From an uncultured Tateyamaria sp. (lineage in GTDB: Bacteria; Pseudomonadota; Alphaproteobacteria; Rhodobacterales; Rhodobacteraceae), in contig CANMVD010000001.1 of NCBI GenBank assembly GCA_947501275.1, positions 1,612,001-1,676,000 on the forward strand: a stretch of DNA of 64,000 nt, given 5' to 3'. The notes beneath the pieces are model-generated. The model searched no databases and was not told where the DNA came from. It saw nothing but the letters and a program-made list of their open reading frames with translations. Both the position numbers and the translations under genes were made by a program. This document shows, piece by piece, positions 17,454 through 26,652 of the stretch (positions are counted from its first letter, which is position 1; each line of letters opens with the position of its first letter).

Positions 17454-17572
17454 CATCAGAAATTTCTGCCTTCTTGCGAAAGCATAGTGCACCAGTATTT
17501 TCACGACAAGCAAATGTGAAGCTACAGGAACGGAACACCCGCACGGGTAAAACACTTTGATGGAGCAATGAG

Positions 17573-18280
17573 ATGAAGCCTGAGAAAGTCGCCACGAGAG
17601 AAGAATGGCTGTTCGCACGAAAAGCACTGCTGGCGCGCGAAAAAGAGCATACCCGACAAAAGGATGAAATTACGCGGGCGCGGCAGGCACTGCCGTGGGT
17701 CAGAGTTGAAAAAGACTACTTGTTCCAAACATCAAAGGGGCAAAGGGCACTTGCTGAGCTTTTCGAGGGTCGTTCCCAGCTCATCACCTATCATTTCATG
17801 TTCGGACCTAACTGGGATAGCCCTTGCAAGAGCTGCTCGTTCTGGGCTGACAGTTACCATGGCCTGAACCCACACCTCGCCGCTCAGGACATCACGCTGA
17901 TCGCTGTTTCATCTGCGCCTTTGGAGCGCTTGCTGGCGTTCAAAGAACGCATGGGCTGGGATTTCGAATGGGTGTCGTCACACGGCAACGATTTCAACTT
18001 CGACTACGATGTCGGATTTGGCCCTGAGCGTCCGGATGACCTGCCGAACTCCTACAATTTTGGAACGATGCAAAATCCGCATTTAGACGAGATGCATGGC
18101 ACCTCAGTCTTTGCGAAGGGTGATGATGGCGACGTGTACCATACCAATTCAGTGTATGGTCGCGGGCTCGATGCGACGAATGCGGCGTATGCTTACATCG
18201 ACCTGACACCCAAAGCGCGTGATGCTGAACCAACAAGCGGTAACCCGATGGGCTGGCTGGAGTATCGTGACTCATATTGA
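17573..18280 (+). CDS. DUF899 thioredoxin-like protein
   Basis: A 235-residue DUF899 protein: KVATREEWLFARKALLAREK at the start, LFEGRSQLITYHFMFGPNWD, then the C-x-x-C in SPCKSCSFWAD, ERMGWDFEWVSSHGNDFN, and YHTNSVYGRGLD. DUF899 has a thioredoxin-like fold; its substrate is unknown. The next gene, DUF2182, overlaps its end by 14 bases. Divergent from the HxlR-bla operon. Confidence 0.92.
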   Translation: MKPEKVATREEWLFARKALLAREKEHTRQKDEITRARQALPWVRVEKDYLFQTSKGQRALAELFEGRSQLITYHFMFGPNWDSPCKSCSFWADSYHGLNPHLAAQDITLIAVSSAPLERLLAFKERMGWDFEWVSSHGNDFNFDYDVGFGPERPDDLPNSYNFGTMQNPHLDEMHGTSVFAKGDDGDVYHTNSVYGRGLDATNAAYAYIDLTPKARDAEPTSGNPMGWLEYRDSY

Positions 18281-18986
18281 ACGCTTGGGCCCAAGGTCGC
18301 GCCAAGGCGTCGTGCTCTGCGTTGCTGTCATCGTGCTGTCGTGGGTTTGGCTAATGAGTGGTGCGGGCATGGGAATGCGCATTTCGGCCATGACAACTTG
18401 GAGGTTCCCACCGGGCGGCGAGAACGCAATGATGCCGATGACTTGGAGCATCGGCCATGCGGCACTGATGCTGGTCATGTGGTCGACCATGATGTGGGCG
18501 ATGATGTTACCGGCGTTGCTTGCGGATGTTCAGCACACGCTGCGTTCGGAGCAACTCTCTATCGCATTTGTAGTTCACTACATGTTGACCTGGACAATGT
18601 TCTCCGTCGTGTCCACGGCTTTGCAATTCCTCGCGGAATCAATGGGATGGCTCGACAGTATGCATATGTGGTCGATTGACCCCGGCTTTTCGACTGTCTT
18701 GGCAGGTACCGCCGCGTTCTCTCAGTTGGTGCGATTGGGGCCAGCGCATGTGATGTACGCGCCCGCGTGTGCAAAGCGGCTTGGCCGATCGACCTATGCC
18801 CTGAATTGCGTGGCCACGACCGGTCCGATGATGATGCTGCTCTTCGTCGGGGGAGTGATGAACCTGGTCTGGCTTGTTGGCTTAACCGTGTGGACGATCA
18901 CGCGAAAGCGCTGGCCGCATCCAAGATGGCATGCTGTTGCAAGCACCTTGATCTGCTGTCTTTTGATTGGTCAAATCTGGGCTTGA
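18267..18986 (+). CDS. DUF2182 membrane protein
   Basis: A roughly 239-residue membrane protein. It shows the DUF2182 signature: an Met-rich MWSTMMWAMMLPALL segment, then hydrophobic helices including YMLTWTMFSVVS, and a C-terminal pair of helices. Methionine-rich membrane proteins of this family are suspected to handle metals, without proof. The GTG at 18267 has GGAG upstream and is preferred; GTG 18219 or ATG 18222 would lengthen it by 15-16 residues. DUF899 and DUF2182 are often adjacent in genomes. Confidence 0.88.
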   Translation: MTHIERLGPRSRQGVVLCVAVIVLSWVWLMSGAGMGMRISAMTTWRFPPGGENAMMPMTWSIGHAALMLVMWSTMMWAMMLPALLADVQHTLRSEQLSIAFVVHYMLTWTMFSVVSTALQFLAESMGWLDSMHMWSIDPGFSTVLAGTAAFSQLVRLGPAHVMYAPACAKRLGRSTYALNCVATTGPMMMLLFVGGVMNLVWLVGLTVWTITRKRWPHPRWHAVASTLICCLLIGQIWA

Positions 18987-19791
18987 GGACATATTGAAGA
19001 AAACGACTGTTTCGGCGGTTGGTTACTTGTCGGTCGTGGTCCCGTGGCGCTGATCTGGCACGGTGACTTGATCGAAGATGTACCCGTGTCGTTCGGCTAC
19101 ATTTAATGAGAGCCGAATACCCCTCTTGGTCTTGTCGCAATCGTTCCGCAGGGCATTCTTCAATGGTTATATCTGCAAATGCTTGCTGGTATCCAACGGG
19201 GTGTCGCAGGGGCCATGCTGTTCTGTGCCTTGTTGGGCGTGTTCTTCTGAGTATCTCATGTGCGGGTTTTTGCGCGAACAGAAGGTCGTAGGGCATCAGC
19301 ATCGCTGTACGCATCGCATGCGGCACGGCGCCCCTCCCAGCAAGGGGTCGCTGCCCAATTGCCGGGCTCGAAAACCATCTGAAGGGTCTTCTTCTTCAGG
19401 CGCACTGGGGAACTGAATGCCCCCTTTGACCGCCCCAAAAGCTTGAGTCGCGCGCTCTCTCTTCGTCTGTTTCGGCCGCTAAGTTCGGCGATCAAGGGGC
19501 CCATTGTGTAAAGCATCTGGTTCCAGTTGTCGGCGCTGGCAGTACCCTCTTCGAAACAGACATGAACCATAACCATAGGGGTTCAACTGCTTTGCACAAT
19601 CCTCTCCAGTGTGGCCAGCCCGGGGGACAAAAGCGTCAGCGTTCTTCACTGAGAAATTGAGGGACAGACACGGTATCATTGACCGTACTGAGGCAGTTTT
19701 TTATGCCTTCTTTCAATTGGTTAAGACTCTCACTAACTCCTTTTCATGCGCACAATCAGGTGTGGCTGAAGATGTATAGGGAGACTGCGAA
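18987..19791. other. Long intergenic stretch, nothing recognised
   Basis: About 800 bases after DUF2182. Minus-strand frames of about 100 residues occur but have no recognisable domains or good SD sequences. The right end contains the promoter region of the AhpD-like gene (GGGAGA before its ATG). It may hold decayed genes. Confidence 0.4.
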
Positions 19792-20325
19792 ATGAATGAA
19801 TTTGTAACTCTGGGGCCAGACGCCAGCATCGGCGACATCCTCTTTGCGAACCCTGAAAGGTTCGGACCAATCCTGACCTTTGCACAAGGTGTGATGCGCG
19901 GATCGGGCACCTTGAACCAAGCGGATCGCGAACTGCTGGCCGCATATGTGTCAGCTTTGAACGCATGTTCCTTCTGCCATGGCGTTCACGCAGCGACGGC
20001 AGAAAAGTTTGGTGTGGGGGCTGATCTACTTGAGACTTTGATGACCGATCGAAGCCTTAAGGCACTGGACCCCAAGCTCCGACCGATATTTGCTTTCGCG
20101 CATAAACTGACGTTGGAGCCTGCTCGGGTTACAAGCGCTGATCGACAGGTCGTCTTACAAACCGGGTTTGACCAATCGGTTATCGAAGAGGTTATCGCCA
20201 TTGTTGCTCTCTTCAGCTTTTTTAACCGGTTGGTAGACGGGTACGGCGTCAAAGGAACCTCTGAAATCTATGCCCGTGACGCAGAGATGTTGGCGTCCTT
20301 TGGCTATGTGCCACCCACTCAATGA
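19792..20325 (+). CDS. AhpD-like/carboxymuconolactone decarboxylase family protein
   Basis: A 177-residue protein of the CMD/AhpD family. The redox C-x-x-C with following His is C59-S-F-C62-H-G-V-H66, the peroxidase-related signature. It is preceded by LNQADRELLAAYVSALNAC and followed by FSFFNRLVDGYGVKG, typical of the helical fold. Its stop abuts the next gene region; the SDR has its own SD sequence. A likely thiol peroxidase-like role is inferred from the family; no AhpC is nearby. Confidence 0.9.
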   Translation: MNEFVTLGPDASIGDILFANPERFGPILTFAQGVMRGSGTLNQADRELLAAYVSALNACSFCHGVHAATAEKFGVGADLLETLMTDRSLKALDPKLRPIFAFAHKLTLEPARVTSADRQVVLQTGFDQSVIEEVIAIVALFSFFNRLVDGYGVKGTSEIYARDAEMLASFGYVPPTQ

Positions 20326-20357
20326 CCAGTGATCATCATTCCAAAGGGGAGGCTTTG

Positions 20358-21104
20358 ATGTCGACCAATTTTCAAACAGCTCTGATCGTGGGCGGCAGCC
20401 GTGGTGTGGGCCGCGAACTCGCCATCCTTCTTGATGCCAAAGGAACAAAAACGCATGTCGTGGCACGAGGATCGCAAGACCTTGAGGCGATGTCGACGAG
20501 TACGTCCAGCATCGAAACCATCCCAAGAGATGCCACTGAGCAGGGAGTTGCAGATGACTTGCTTGTTGACTTGCAACCAGACCTGCTTGTCCTGACAGCT
20601 GGCGCGACTCCGAAAATGGTGCCGTTTCATCAGATGGACTGGCCAGAGTTTAGCGCAGCGTGGGAGACAGACGTGAGGATCGCGCACAATTTTCTCACGG
20701 CTGCGCTAATGTTGCCAATAATGCCGGGTGGAACGATTGCCAGTTTTTCCAGTGGCGCGGGACTCAGCGGCTCGCGTTTGTCCGGCGGTTATGCGGGGGC
20801 AAAACGTATGCAACACTTCCTGACCGACTACGCACGACAAGAAGCGGACAAGGGCGACCTTGGTCTTCGGTTTGTGTCAATCATCCCCAAACAATTGGTG
20901 GAAGAGACTGAAAAAGGACAAGCCGCGGCCATGGCCTATGCTGCGTCGTCAGGCATTCCGCTTGAGCGGTTTTGGGCACAATGGAACGCGCCGTTGACCG
21001 TCAAAGGTCTTGCGCATCATGTGGCAGAGGTCGTGTTCCAGCCTGATCGGTGGCCCGGGCACGCCTACGCCATTACAGGTGATGGTCCATCTGAGTTGAG
21101 TTGA
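20358..21104 (+). CDS. Short-chain dehydrogenase/reductase
   Basis: A 248-residue SDR. GGSRGVGRELA is the nucleotide-binding motif, LTAGATPK takes the NAG place, and Y-A-G-A-K in SGGYAGAKRMQHF gives the catalytic Tyr/Lys pair. ATG at 20358 is preceded by GGGGAGG and preferred over an in-frame ATG at 20322 that overlaps the AhpD-like gene's stop. Cofactor and substrate unknown. It is probably co-transcribed with the AhpD-like gene. Confidence 0.88.
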   Translation: MSTNFQTALIVGGSRGVGRELAILLDAKGTKTHVVARGSQDLEAMSTSTSSIETIPRDATEQGVADDLLVDLQPDLLVLTAGATPKMVPFHQMDWPEFSAAWETDVRIAHNFLTAALMLPIMPGGTIASFSSGAGLSGSRLSGGYAGAKRMQHFLTDYARQEADKGDLGLRFVSIIPKQLVEETEKGQAAAMAYAASSGIPLERFWAQWNAPLTVKGLAHHVAEVVFQPDRWPGHAYAITGDGPSELS

Positions 21105-21145
21105 GTAAACGGCTCTACATATTCGCAAAAGCGGCGAGGAGGCAG

Positions 21146-21172
21146 CCGCGCGGTAACAGGGTCGCCGCGCGG
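21146..21172. terminator. GC-rich stem-loop between convergent genes
   Basis: CCGCGCGG, 11-base loop, CCGCGCGG; the arm is self-complementary, so the hairpin works on both strands. It lies between the convergent SDR and DUF1330-like genes, as expected for a bidirectional terminator, but lacks a long T-tract. Confidence 0.5.
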
Positions 21173-21261
21173 TGTTTGGAGATTGGAAAGAGTAGGGACA
21201 TTGCCATTCCGGGACATGTTGCTTGACGCCTAACGAGTCCCGAGCTTGAACGGCCCGAGCA

Positions 21262-21705
21262 TCAATGCTCCATCGCCATAACCACCTGACGCGAGACAGC
21301 CGCAGTGCGATGCTGGAACGCCTCAATATATTCCGGGTTCGAATACAACGCCTGAAATGCCGCCAGATTGGGATATTTGCCAATCGCGATCAGGTCCCAA
21401 TCCTGCTCGGACCCAAGCAGACTGCCGGCAAATGGAGCAACAGCCAGAAATTCGCCGCCAGCCCTGTGCATCGACGGAACACTAACATCGGCATATCGCT
21501 GAAAGGCTTCGTTGCCTGAGGCCTCGGGAAACGAGGTGTGTCCGTAGTCTGCTGTCTCGCGGAACTTGAAGAAGTTGATCAAGCTGAAGCCGCAGTCTGG
21601 GTCCCGGTTCAAAATCCGTCGCCATTGTTCCTGTGTCGGAGCAGTGCCGTCGGAGCCGTCCCCATATGCGTCCAGCATGGTTTGCACAGTTTCGTTGACG
21701 TTCAT
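21262..21705 (-). CDS. DUF1330-like protein
   Basis: A 147-residue protein; GGAGG precedes the ATG at 21705 (MNVNETVQTMLDAYGDG). The DUF1330-type core is visible: FSLINFFKFRE, GNEAFQRYADVSVPSMHRAGGEFL, EQDWDLIAIGKYPNLAAFQALY, and PEYIEAFQHRTAA. Biochemical function unknown. It diverges from the TetR gene with two operator-like boxes between them, so it is a likely TetR target. Confidence 0.88.
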   Translation of the reverse strand: MNVNETVQTMLDAYGDGSDGTAPTQEQWRRILNRDPDCGFSLINFFKFRETADYGHTSFPEASGNEAFQRYADVSVPSMHRAGGEFLAVAPFAGSLLGSEQDWDLIAIGKYPNLAAFQALYSNPEYIEAFQHRTAAVSRQVVMAMEH

Positions 21706-21722
21706 TCTTGCCTCCATTTTAA

Positions 21723-21760
21723 TGACGCGTGTCAATAAACAGGATTCGTTACACGTGTCA
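21723..21760. promoter_or_regulatory. Pair of TetR-type operator-like boxes
   Basis: Two related 12-base quasi-palindromes, TGACGCGTGTCA (21723-21734) and TTACACGTGTCA (21749-21760), 26 bases centre to centre. Each is followed by a similar AAYAAAC, so the units form a direct repeat of about 16 bases. They sit in the gap between the divergent DUF1330-like and TetR genes, with the second over the proposed TetR start. Confidence 0.55.
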
Positions 21761-22348
21761 ACAAACATAAGAGGCGACAAAACCCGCTCCGATCTGCTGG
21801 ATGCTGCATGGGACTTGGTTTCAGAGCAGGGCGCTGATGTTTCGGTGTCAAAGATTGCAAAGGCAGTCGGGATTAGCCGGCAGACTGTATATCTGCATTT
21901 CGGGACCAGAGGGGGTTTGCTGGTTGCACTGGTCAGGCGCGCTGACGACAGGTTCGAAATCAGGGAGCAATTCGAAGCAGCATTAAATCTCGAATGTCCA
22001 ACAGACCGGTTGTCCATGACATTGAAGGCGTGGCTTGAGTTCGTTCCCCGAATCTATCCGGTTGCCAAGGATCTTATACGCCTGCGCGAAACCGATCCCG
22101 AAGCCGCCGCAGCCTGGGCAGATCGCATGGAAGAGCTACGCGAGTGGTTGTTGGACTTGATGCGGAGCATCGAAAGAGATGGCGCACTGAAAGAAGGCTG
22201 GTCTTCGCAAGAGGCAAGCGAGTTCTTTTGGGCTCACACAAGTGTCCAAGTTTGGGGGCTGCTCAAATACGATTGTGGGTGGGATGAACAAGTTATTGCA
22301 GCCCATCTTGAGGCAACACTTGCTCAGACCCTGTTGCAGGCGGACTAA
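21755..22348 (+). CDS. TetR-family transcriptional regulator
   Basis: A 197-residue TetR regulator: RSDLLDAAWDLVSEQGADVS, KIAKAVGISRQTVYLHFGTR is the HTH, followed by a helical ligand domain. The GTG at 21755 with AGGA at about ten bases upstream is preferred; the frame is open further, and ATG 21722 has no SD. The effector is unknown. The paired boxes at its start suggest autoregulation and control of the divergent gene. Confidence 0.9.
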   Translation: MSTNIRGDKTRSDLLDAAWDLVSEQGADVSVSKIAKAVGISRQTVYLHFGTRGGLLVALVRRADDRFEIREQFEAALNLECPTDRLSMTLKAWLEFVPRIYPVAKDLIRLRETDPEAAAAWADRMEELREWLLDLMRSIERDGALKEGWSSQEASEFFWAHTSVQVWGLLKYDCGWDEQVIAAHLEATLAQTLLQAD

Positions 22349-22743
22349 TTGATTTTGGAGACTTTCGGCATTCTGTCACGCAAGAGACGTCACGTGCGAA
22401 GAAGCCCCAATTTATTGTTCGGAAGAAGGCAGAGTCACAGTGCAACTCCTACTTTTGTGCAATCGATCGACGAACATGGAATGCCAGTAATGACTGTTGT
22501 TGGAGCAATCCGTGGCGATCATTTTCGAGATGGAACAGGTTGCGTTTCCTGATCTGAAAATCTGGTGTTGACCCCCGAGATTACCGATCACCTAGGTCCA
22601 CTGGTCTACGGCATGTACGAATTCCAAAACAAAGAACGATGGACCGCTTTCGCACCAGACCCCACGCAAGAATGATCCATCGGGATGTCCCAACATTGGG
22701 ATAGTCTGGCGGTTCAGGAAACCTCCCACTGGAATTGTCCGTT
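22349..22743. other. Intergenic stretch before the ergothioneine genes
   Basis: About 395 bases. No gene recognised; short frames only. The egtB promoter should lie near its right end, but no confident promoter was identified. Confidence 0.4.
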
Positions 22744-23997
22744 ATGCAATTGTCCGAAGCCGCATCCGCGTCCACCGAAATTCCTCACCTGTTTGGCAAA
22801 GTGCGAAGGCAGACTACTGCTCTGGTAGATCCGCTTTCGGCTGAAGACATGATGCTGCAGTCTATGGAAGACGCAAGCCCCGCGAAATGGCATCTGGCGC
22901 ACACCACGTGGTTTTTCGAAGAGTTCATTCTGAGGAAGTACCAACCAGAGTATCGCTCACCTGATGACCGCTTCGCTTTCCTGTTCAATTCCTATTACGC
23001 GCAAGCCGGGCCGCGCCACGTGCGCGACAAACGCGGACTGATCTCTCGCCCCGGCTTGAAAGACGTTCTTTCGTATCGCGGCCATGTCGAAGATGCTCTG
23101 GAACAGCTTATCAATGCCGGTAACGGCGACGCTGAGACCATTCTTGAGCTCACGGAACTTGGCTGCCACCACGAAATGCAGCACCAGGAGCTGCTGGTGA
23201 CGGATCTTCTGCACGGCCTGTCTTTCAACCCGTTGTTGCCAGCATACCAACCACCAGAACCCATGCCAGTTGAAGCGCAAGTCGAGCTTCGCTTTGACGG
23301 TTTCGATGGTGGTCTGGTGGAGGTTGGTCATGCAGGAAACGGGTTTGCCTATGATTGCGAGGAACCGAGGCACAAGACCTACCTGAATGCCTACAAGCTG
23401 GCGAACCGCGCTGTGACAAACCGGGATTGGATCGCGTTCATGGAAGACGGCGGCTACGAAAAGGAACCGTTGTGGTTGTCGGAAGGCTGGGCTGTTCGTA
23501 GCAGAGAGGAATGGACGCACCCGCTGTATTGGTGGAAGCAGGATGATGAATGGTGGTCGTTCACGCTGCGCGGCGCGCAGCCCGTGAACCTTAACGCACC
23601 GGTGGTCCATGTCAGCTATTACGAGGCCGAGGCCTTTGCCCGGTGGGCCGGCGCGCGCTTGCCGACAGAGGCCGAGTGGGAAAACGCGGCAGCCGGAACA
23701 ACGATCGAAGGCAACTTCATGGATCGTGGCGCATTCCGCCCGCTGCCGGGAACATCCTTATGGGGCGATGTGTGGGTCTGGACGCAGAGCCCGTTCACGC
23801 CTTATCCGGGGTTCCGGGCACCCGAGGGTGCAATTGGCGAATACAATGGCAAGTTCATGGTTAATCAGATGGTGCTGCGCGGTGGCTCCTGCGCGACGCC
23901 AGCGGCACAGATGAGAGCCACATATCGCACGTTCTTTTACCCTCACCAACGGTGGCAAATGCTTGGCCTGCGCTTGGCTAAGGATGCAGACCAGTGA
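22744..23997 (+). CDS. egtB: Ergothioneine biosynthesis protein EgtB
   Basis: A 417-residue iron-dependent sulfoxide synthase joining trimethylhistidine to a thiol donor. The N-terminal DinB-like domain has WHLAHTTWFFEEF and GCHHEMQHQELLVTDLL, which supply the three-His iron site. The C-terminal FGE-sulfatase domain has VSYYEAEAFARWAGARLPTE and LRGGSCATP near the end. ATG 22744 is preferred; the frame also allows TTG 22735. It overlaps egtD by four bases (GTGA). No egtA or egtC is nearby, so the thiol donor (gamma-glutamylcysteine or cysteine) and the lyase cannot be assigned from this window. Confidence 0.95.
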   Translation: MQLSEAASASTEIPHLFGKVRRQTTALVDPLSAEDMMLQSMEDASPAKWHLAHTTWFFEEFILRKYQPEYRSPDDRFAFLFNSYYAQAGPRHVRDKRGLISRPGLKDVLSYRGHVEDALEQLINAGNGDAETILELTELGCHHEMQHQELLVTDLLHGLSFNPLLPAYQPPEPMPVEAQVELRFDGFDGGLVEVGHAGNGFAYDCEEPRHKTYLNAYKLANRAVTNRDWIAFMEDGGYEKEPLWLSEGWAVRSREEWTHPLYWWKQDDEWWSFTLRGAQPVNLNAPVVHVSYYEAEAFARWAGARLPTEAEWENAAAGTTIEGNFMDRGAFRPLPGTSLWGDVWVWTQSPFTPYPGFRAPEGAIGEYNGKFMVNQMVLRGGSCATPAAQMRATYRTFFYPHQRWQMLGLRLAKDADQ

Positions 23998-24938
23998 ACA
24001 AACCAATCCGAAACAATTCCCTACTTGTCGCGTCGGCGCGCACAGGGCTTTCGAAACTTCAGAAAAGTCTCGAAGCCAAGTGGTTTTACGACCACGCGGG
24101 CAGTGCGCTGTTTGAAAAAATCACGGAACTCCCGGAATACTACCCGACACGCACGGAAGTCGGGATTCTGAATGATAACATTGATGCAATCGTGCATCTG
24201 TTTCCGGAACCAGCGTCACTCGTCGAGCTGGGAAGTGGCGCCAGCACCAAGACGCGCTTGCTGCTCTCGGGCGTTCCTAAAATTGACACCTACGTGCCGC
24301 TGGATATTTCGGGCGACTTTCTGATGGACACAGCAACAACTCTGGCCTCGGACTACCCTTCCATTACCGTCCAGCCTGTTGTCGCAGACTTTATGGAGCC
24401 CCTGAACTTTCCCGATGACATACAAATCAGACCAAAAGTGGCTTTCTTTCCCGGCTCAACCCTTGGCAATCTGGACGCCGACGCTGCTGTTGAATTGATG
24501 TCCCGCGTGAGAAGTTGGCCAAACGTAAAGGGCTTCCTGCTGGGCGTCGACTTGGTGAAAGCCGTTCCACGATTGATTGCGGCATATGATGACGCAACCG
24601 GGGTGACGGCTTCATTCAACATGAACATCTTGCACCGCCTGAACCGAGAGGCCGGTGGTACAATTGATACGTCGGCGTTCCGCCACGAGGCTCGTTGGAA
24701 TGGTCGCGAGTCGCGCATTGAAATGCACTTGGTTGCGAAAAGGGCCACAGAATTCCTGATTGATGGCCAGGAATTCTCGATGCGCCGTAATGAGAGCATC
24801 CACACAGAGAACAGCCACAAATACACCTTCAAACGCATTGAGAAAATGGCGGACAGGTCTGGGTGGCACGTCAGCAAGTTTTTCACTGACGAGGGCGACG
24901 ATTTTGCCGTTGTGTTCCTCGAGCCTGCTGGCCGGTAA
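23994..24938 (+). CDS. egtD: L-histidine N(alpha)-methyltransferase EgtD
   Basis: A 314-residue SAM-dependent methyltransferase making trimethylhistidine (hercynine), the first step of ergothioneine synthesis. Family features: LQKSLEAKWFYDHAGSALFE, ITELPEYYPTRTEVGIL, SAM motif LVELGSGASTKT, and FFPGSTLGNLD. The GTG start overlaps the egtB stop, so translation is coupled. Order egtB-egtD without egtC is common in proteobacteria. Length is standard. Confidence 0.95.
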   Translation: MNKPIRNNSLLVASARTGLSKLQKSLEAKWFYDHAGSALFEKITELPEYYPTRTEVGILNDNIDAIVHLFPEPASLVELGSGASTKTRLLLSGVPKIDTYVPLDISGDFLMDTATTLASDYPSITVQPVVADFMEPLNFPDDIQIRPKVAFFPGSTLGNLDADAAVELMSRVRSWPNVKGFLLGVDLVKAVPRLIAAYDDATGVTASFNMNILHRLNREAGGTIDTSAFRHEARWNGRESRIEMHLVAKRATEFLIDGQEFSMRRNESIHTENSHKYTFKRIEKMADRSGWHVSKFFTDEGDDFAVVFLEPAGR

Positions 24939-25221
24939 CCGCTCGGATCAACACCGCAAGGAAGGGCTTTTGCAAGTAACGGCAGGCGTTTTTTGTTTGC
25001 TCAGAAGTGGTTGCACCAAATGCCCGACCTGCATTTGCAAGCAATTGGTGAGAGTTCGGTTGCCAACGAGCACACGAGGCCATGAGGTGCCGTTTTTGGG
25101 GCGCCTTAGACAGTGTTTGCGGCAAAGTTCTTTGGTCCTGCGGCAGAGCCGAGGAAAACGAAGAGCGCCTTACGGGATGTAAGAGAGAGAGCTTTCTGCG
25201 CCGAGAAATAACCGCGCGGCA

Positions 25222-25560
25222 AGCTACGACATCCAGCGCGGCCTGCCGCGAGAACCCGGCATAGATGAACCTCTGAAATTGGCTGGGTGCCTTGTGGCCC
25301 TTATTGCGCAGAACCAGCAGCGCGAAATCGTTCAACGCCTCCCGATTTGGATCTTCAAAGACTTTGCCCTGACGGACTGACTTACTTCGTTCGTCGATGT
25401 TGCCGAAGATTTCCTGCGGATTGAGGGTCGCATGGCCCAATAGATTGTTCTGAGTCTGCCAGTAGGAAGTCAGCCGAGGGGCGCTGCGGGAGAGGACGCC
25501 AGCAAGGTTTGGGATCATGCCGACATTGCCGACATGCAATTTGTTGGCTTCCTTTGGCGC
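25222..25560 (-). pseudogene. AhpD/CMD-family gene remnant lacking its active site
   Basis: Minus-strand frame with VGMIPNLAGVLSRSAPRLTS and then FEDPNREALNDFALLVLRNK, followed by FIYAGFSRQAALDVV, which align to the start and end of alkylhydroperoxidase-like proteins. About 30 codons that should carry C-x-x-C and the His are missing between them, and the frame then runs into unrelated sequence. Its start is not clear. Best read as a decayed paralogue of the AhpD-like class. Confidence 0.65.
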
Positions 25561-25732
25561 ACCCGGCGCGGGCTCTGCTGTGTGGATCGCAAAGCCGTGT
25601 GCGGTACCTTATGGGGCAGTTGTGTTTGATTTCCTGTTTGAGGTTGCAAAACCAAACTGAGTTGACGAAAAACGAACCGATACGGCCAATTTTGCGTTGG
25701 GTGTGGCTCAGGAATGCACCAGAGGACTGGCG

Positions 25733-26617
25733 ATGCAGAACGACTGGAATGACCTGCAGATTTTCCTTGCATTGGAGCGCGGAGGCACCGCCCGAGCCGC
25801 CGGCGCGCGCCTGAAAGTCAGTCATTCCACCATATCGCGCAGGCTCGACGCAATGGAGCAGCGCTTTGGCACCAAGCTGTTCGACCGCACGCCGGATGGC
25901 TTCGTACCCAACGCATCTGGAGCGCGCATTTTGTCCCGTGCGCAGCAGATTGAAGCCGAGATGATGGAACTGGAGCGCTCCGTCATCGGAAATGACATTC
26001 GACTTCAAGGCGACATACGTCTGACCGCGCCGCCGCCGGTGATCGAATATATTCTGTTGCCGCTACTGGAGCAGTTTCAGAAGGATTACCCGCTCATCAC
26101 CATCGAGCTGAATTCAACATATAAACAGGTCGACCTCTCTCGACGTGATGCCGATTTGGCCATTCGGTTTTGTGACAAACCTGACGACTACCTCGTGGGG
26201 CGGCGCTTGCCAGAGTTTCGTGAAACGGTATTTGCCTCACCCGAATACATCGCCCGACACTGGGACGGGGACACGCCGGTTAGCCCAGAATGGATTGGTT
26301 GGCACGAAGATGGCCCTTTGTCGCTGCGTGCGCGCAGGGAAAACTTTCCAAAAGCCCCGATCAAATGGAAGATGCCAAATCTGGGACTTCACGCCCGCGC
26401 TGCAGTTCAAGGCATGGGAATGGCTTCACTCCCCTGTCCCATGGGGGACTCGATTCATGGTCTTGTTCGGGTTCCCGGGGCAAAACTTGTCAATTCCTAT
26501 CCAGGCTGGCTTCTGACACATCCCGATCTGCGCCGCATGGAACGGGTTCGTGTCTTCGCCAAATTCTTGCATGAATCGATCAATGCTCAATCGGATTTCA
26601 TCGGCGGAACTGTCTAG
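25733..26617 (+). CDS. LysR-family transcriptional regulator
   Basis: A 294-residue LysR protein. The start MQNDWNDLQIFLALERGGTA at 25733 matches the family; the frame is open to 25697. HTH: ARAAGARLKVSHSTISRRLD. Effector domain from about residue 90 (DIRLTAPPPVIEYILLPLLE). This lineage resembles LysR proteins that regulate redox or aromatic metabolism, without a specific target here. The nearest divergent sequence is the decayed AhpD-like gene, possibly its former target. Confidence 0.92.
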   Translation: MQNDWNDLQIFLALERGGTARAAGARLKVSHSTISRRLDAMEQRFGTKLFDRTPDGFVPNASGARILSRAQQIEAEMMELERSVIGNDIRLQGDIRLTAPPPVIEYILLPLLEQFQKDYPLITIELNSTYKQVDLSRRDADLAIRFCDKPDDYLVGRRLPEFRETVFASPEYIARHWDGDTPVSPEWIGWHEDGPLSLRARRENFPKAPIKWKMPNLGLHARAAVQGMGMASLPCPMGDSIHGLVRVPGAKLVNSYPGWLLTHPDLRRMERVRVFAKFLHESINAQSDFIGGTV

Positions 26618-26652
26618 CCCCCCTTGATTCCGGGCCACTGATTTTGGTTTTT

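Noticed and set aside
19078-19700. Several frames of about 100 codons after DUF2182
   Set aside because: No SD, no domains; considered possible transposase debris but no motif could be named.
20322-20357. Upstream ATG of the SDR that overlaps the AhpD-like stop
   Set aside because: ATGA overlap is tempting, but the ATG at 20358 has a far better SD and matches the usual SDR start.
21722-21754. ATG 21722 as TetR start
   Set aside because: No SD and would place both operator-like boxes in or at the coding start; GTG 21755 has AGGA and gives a typical length.
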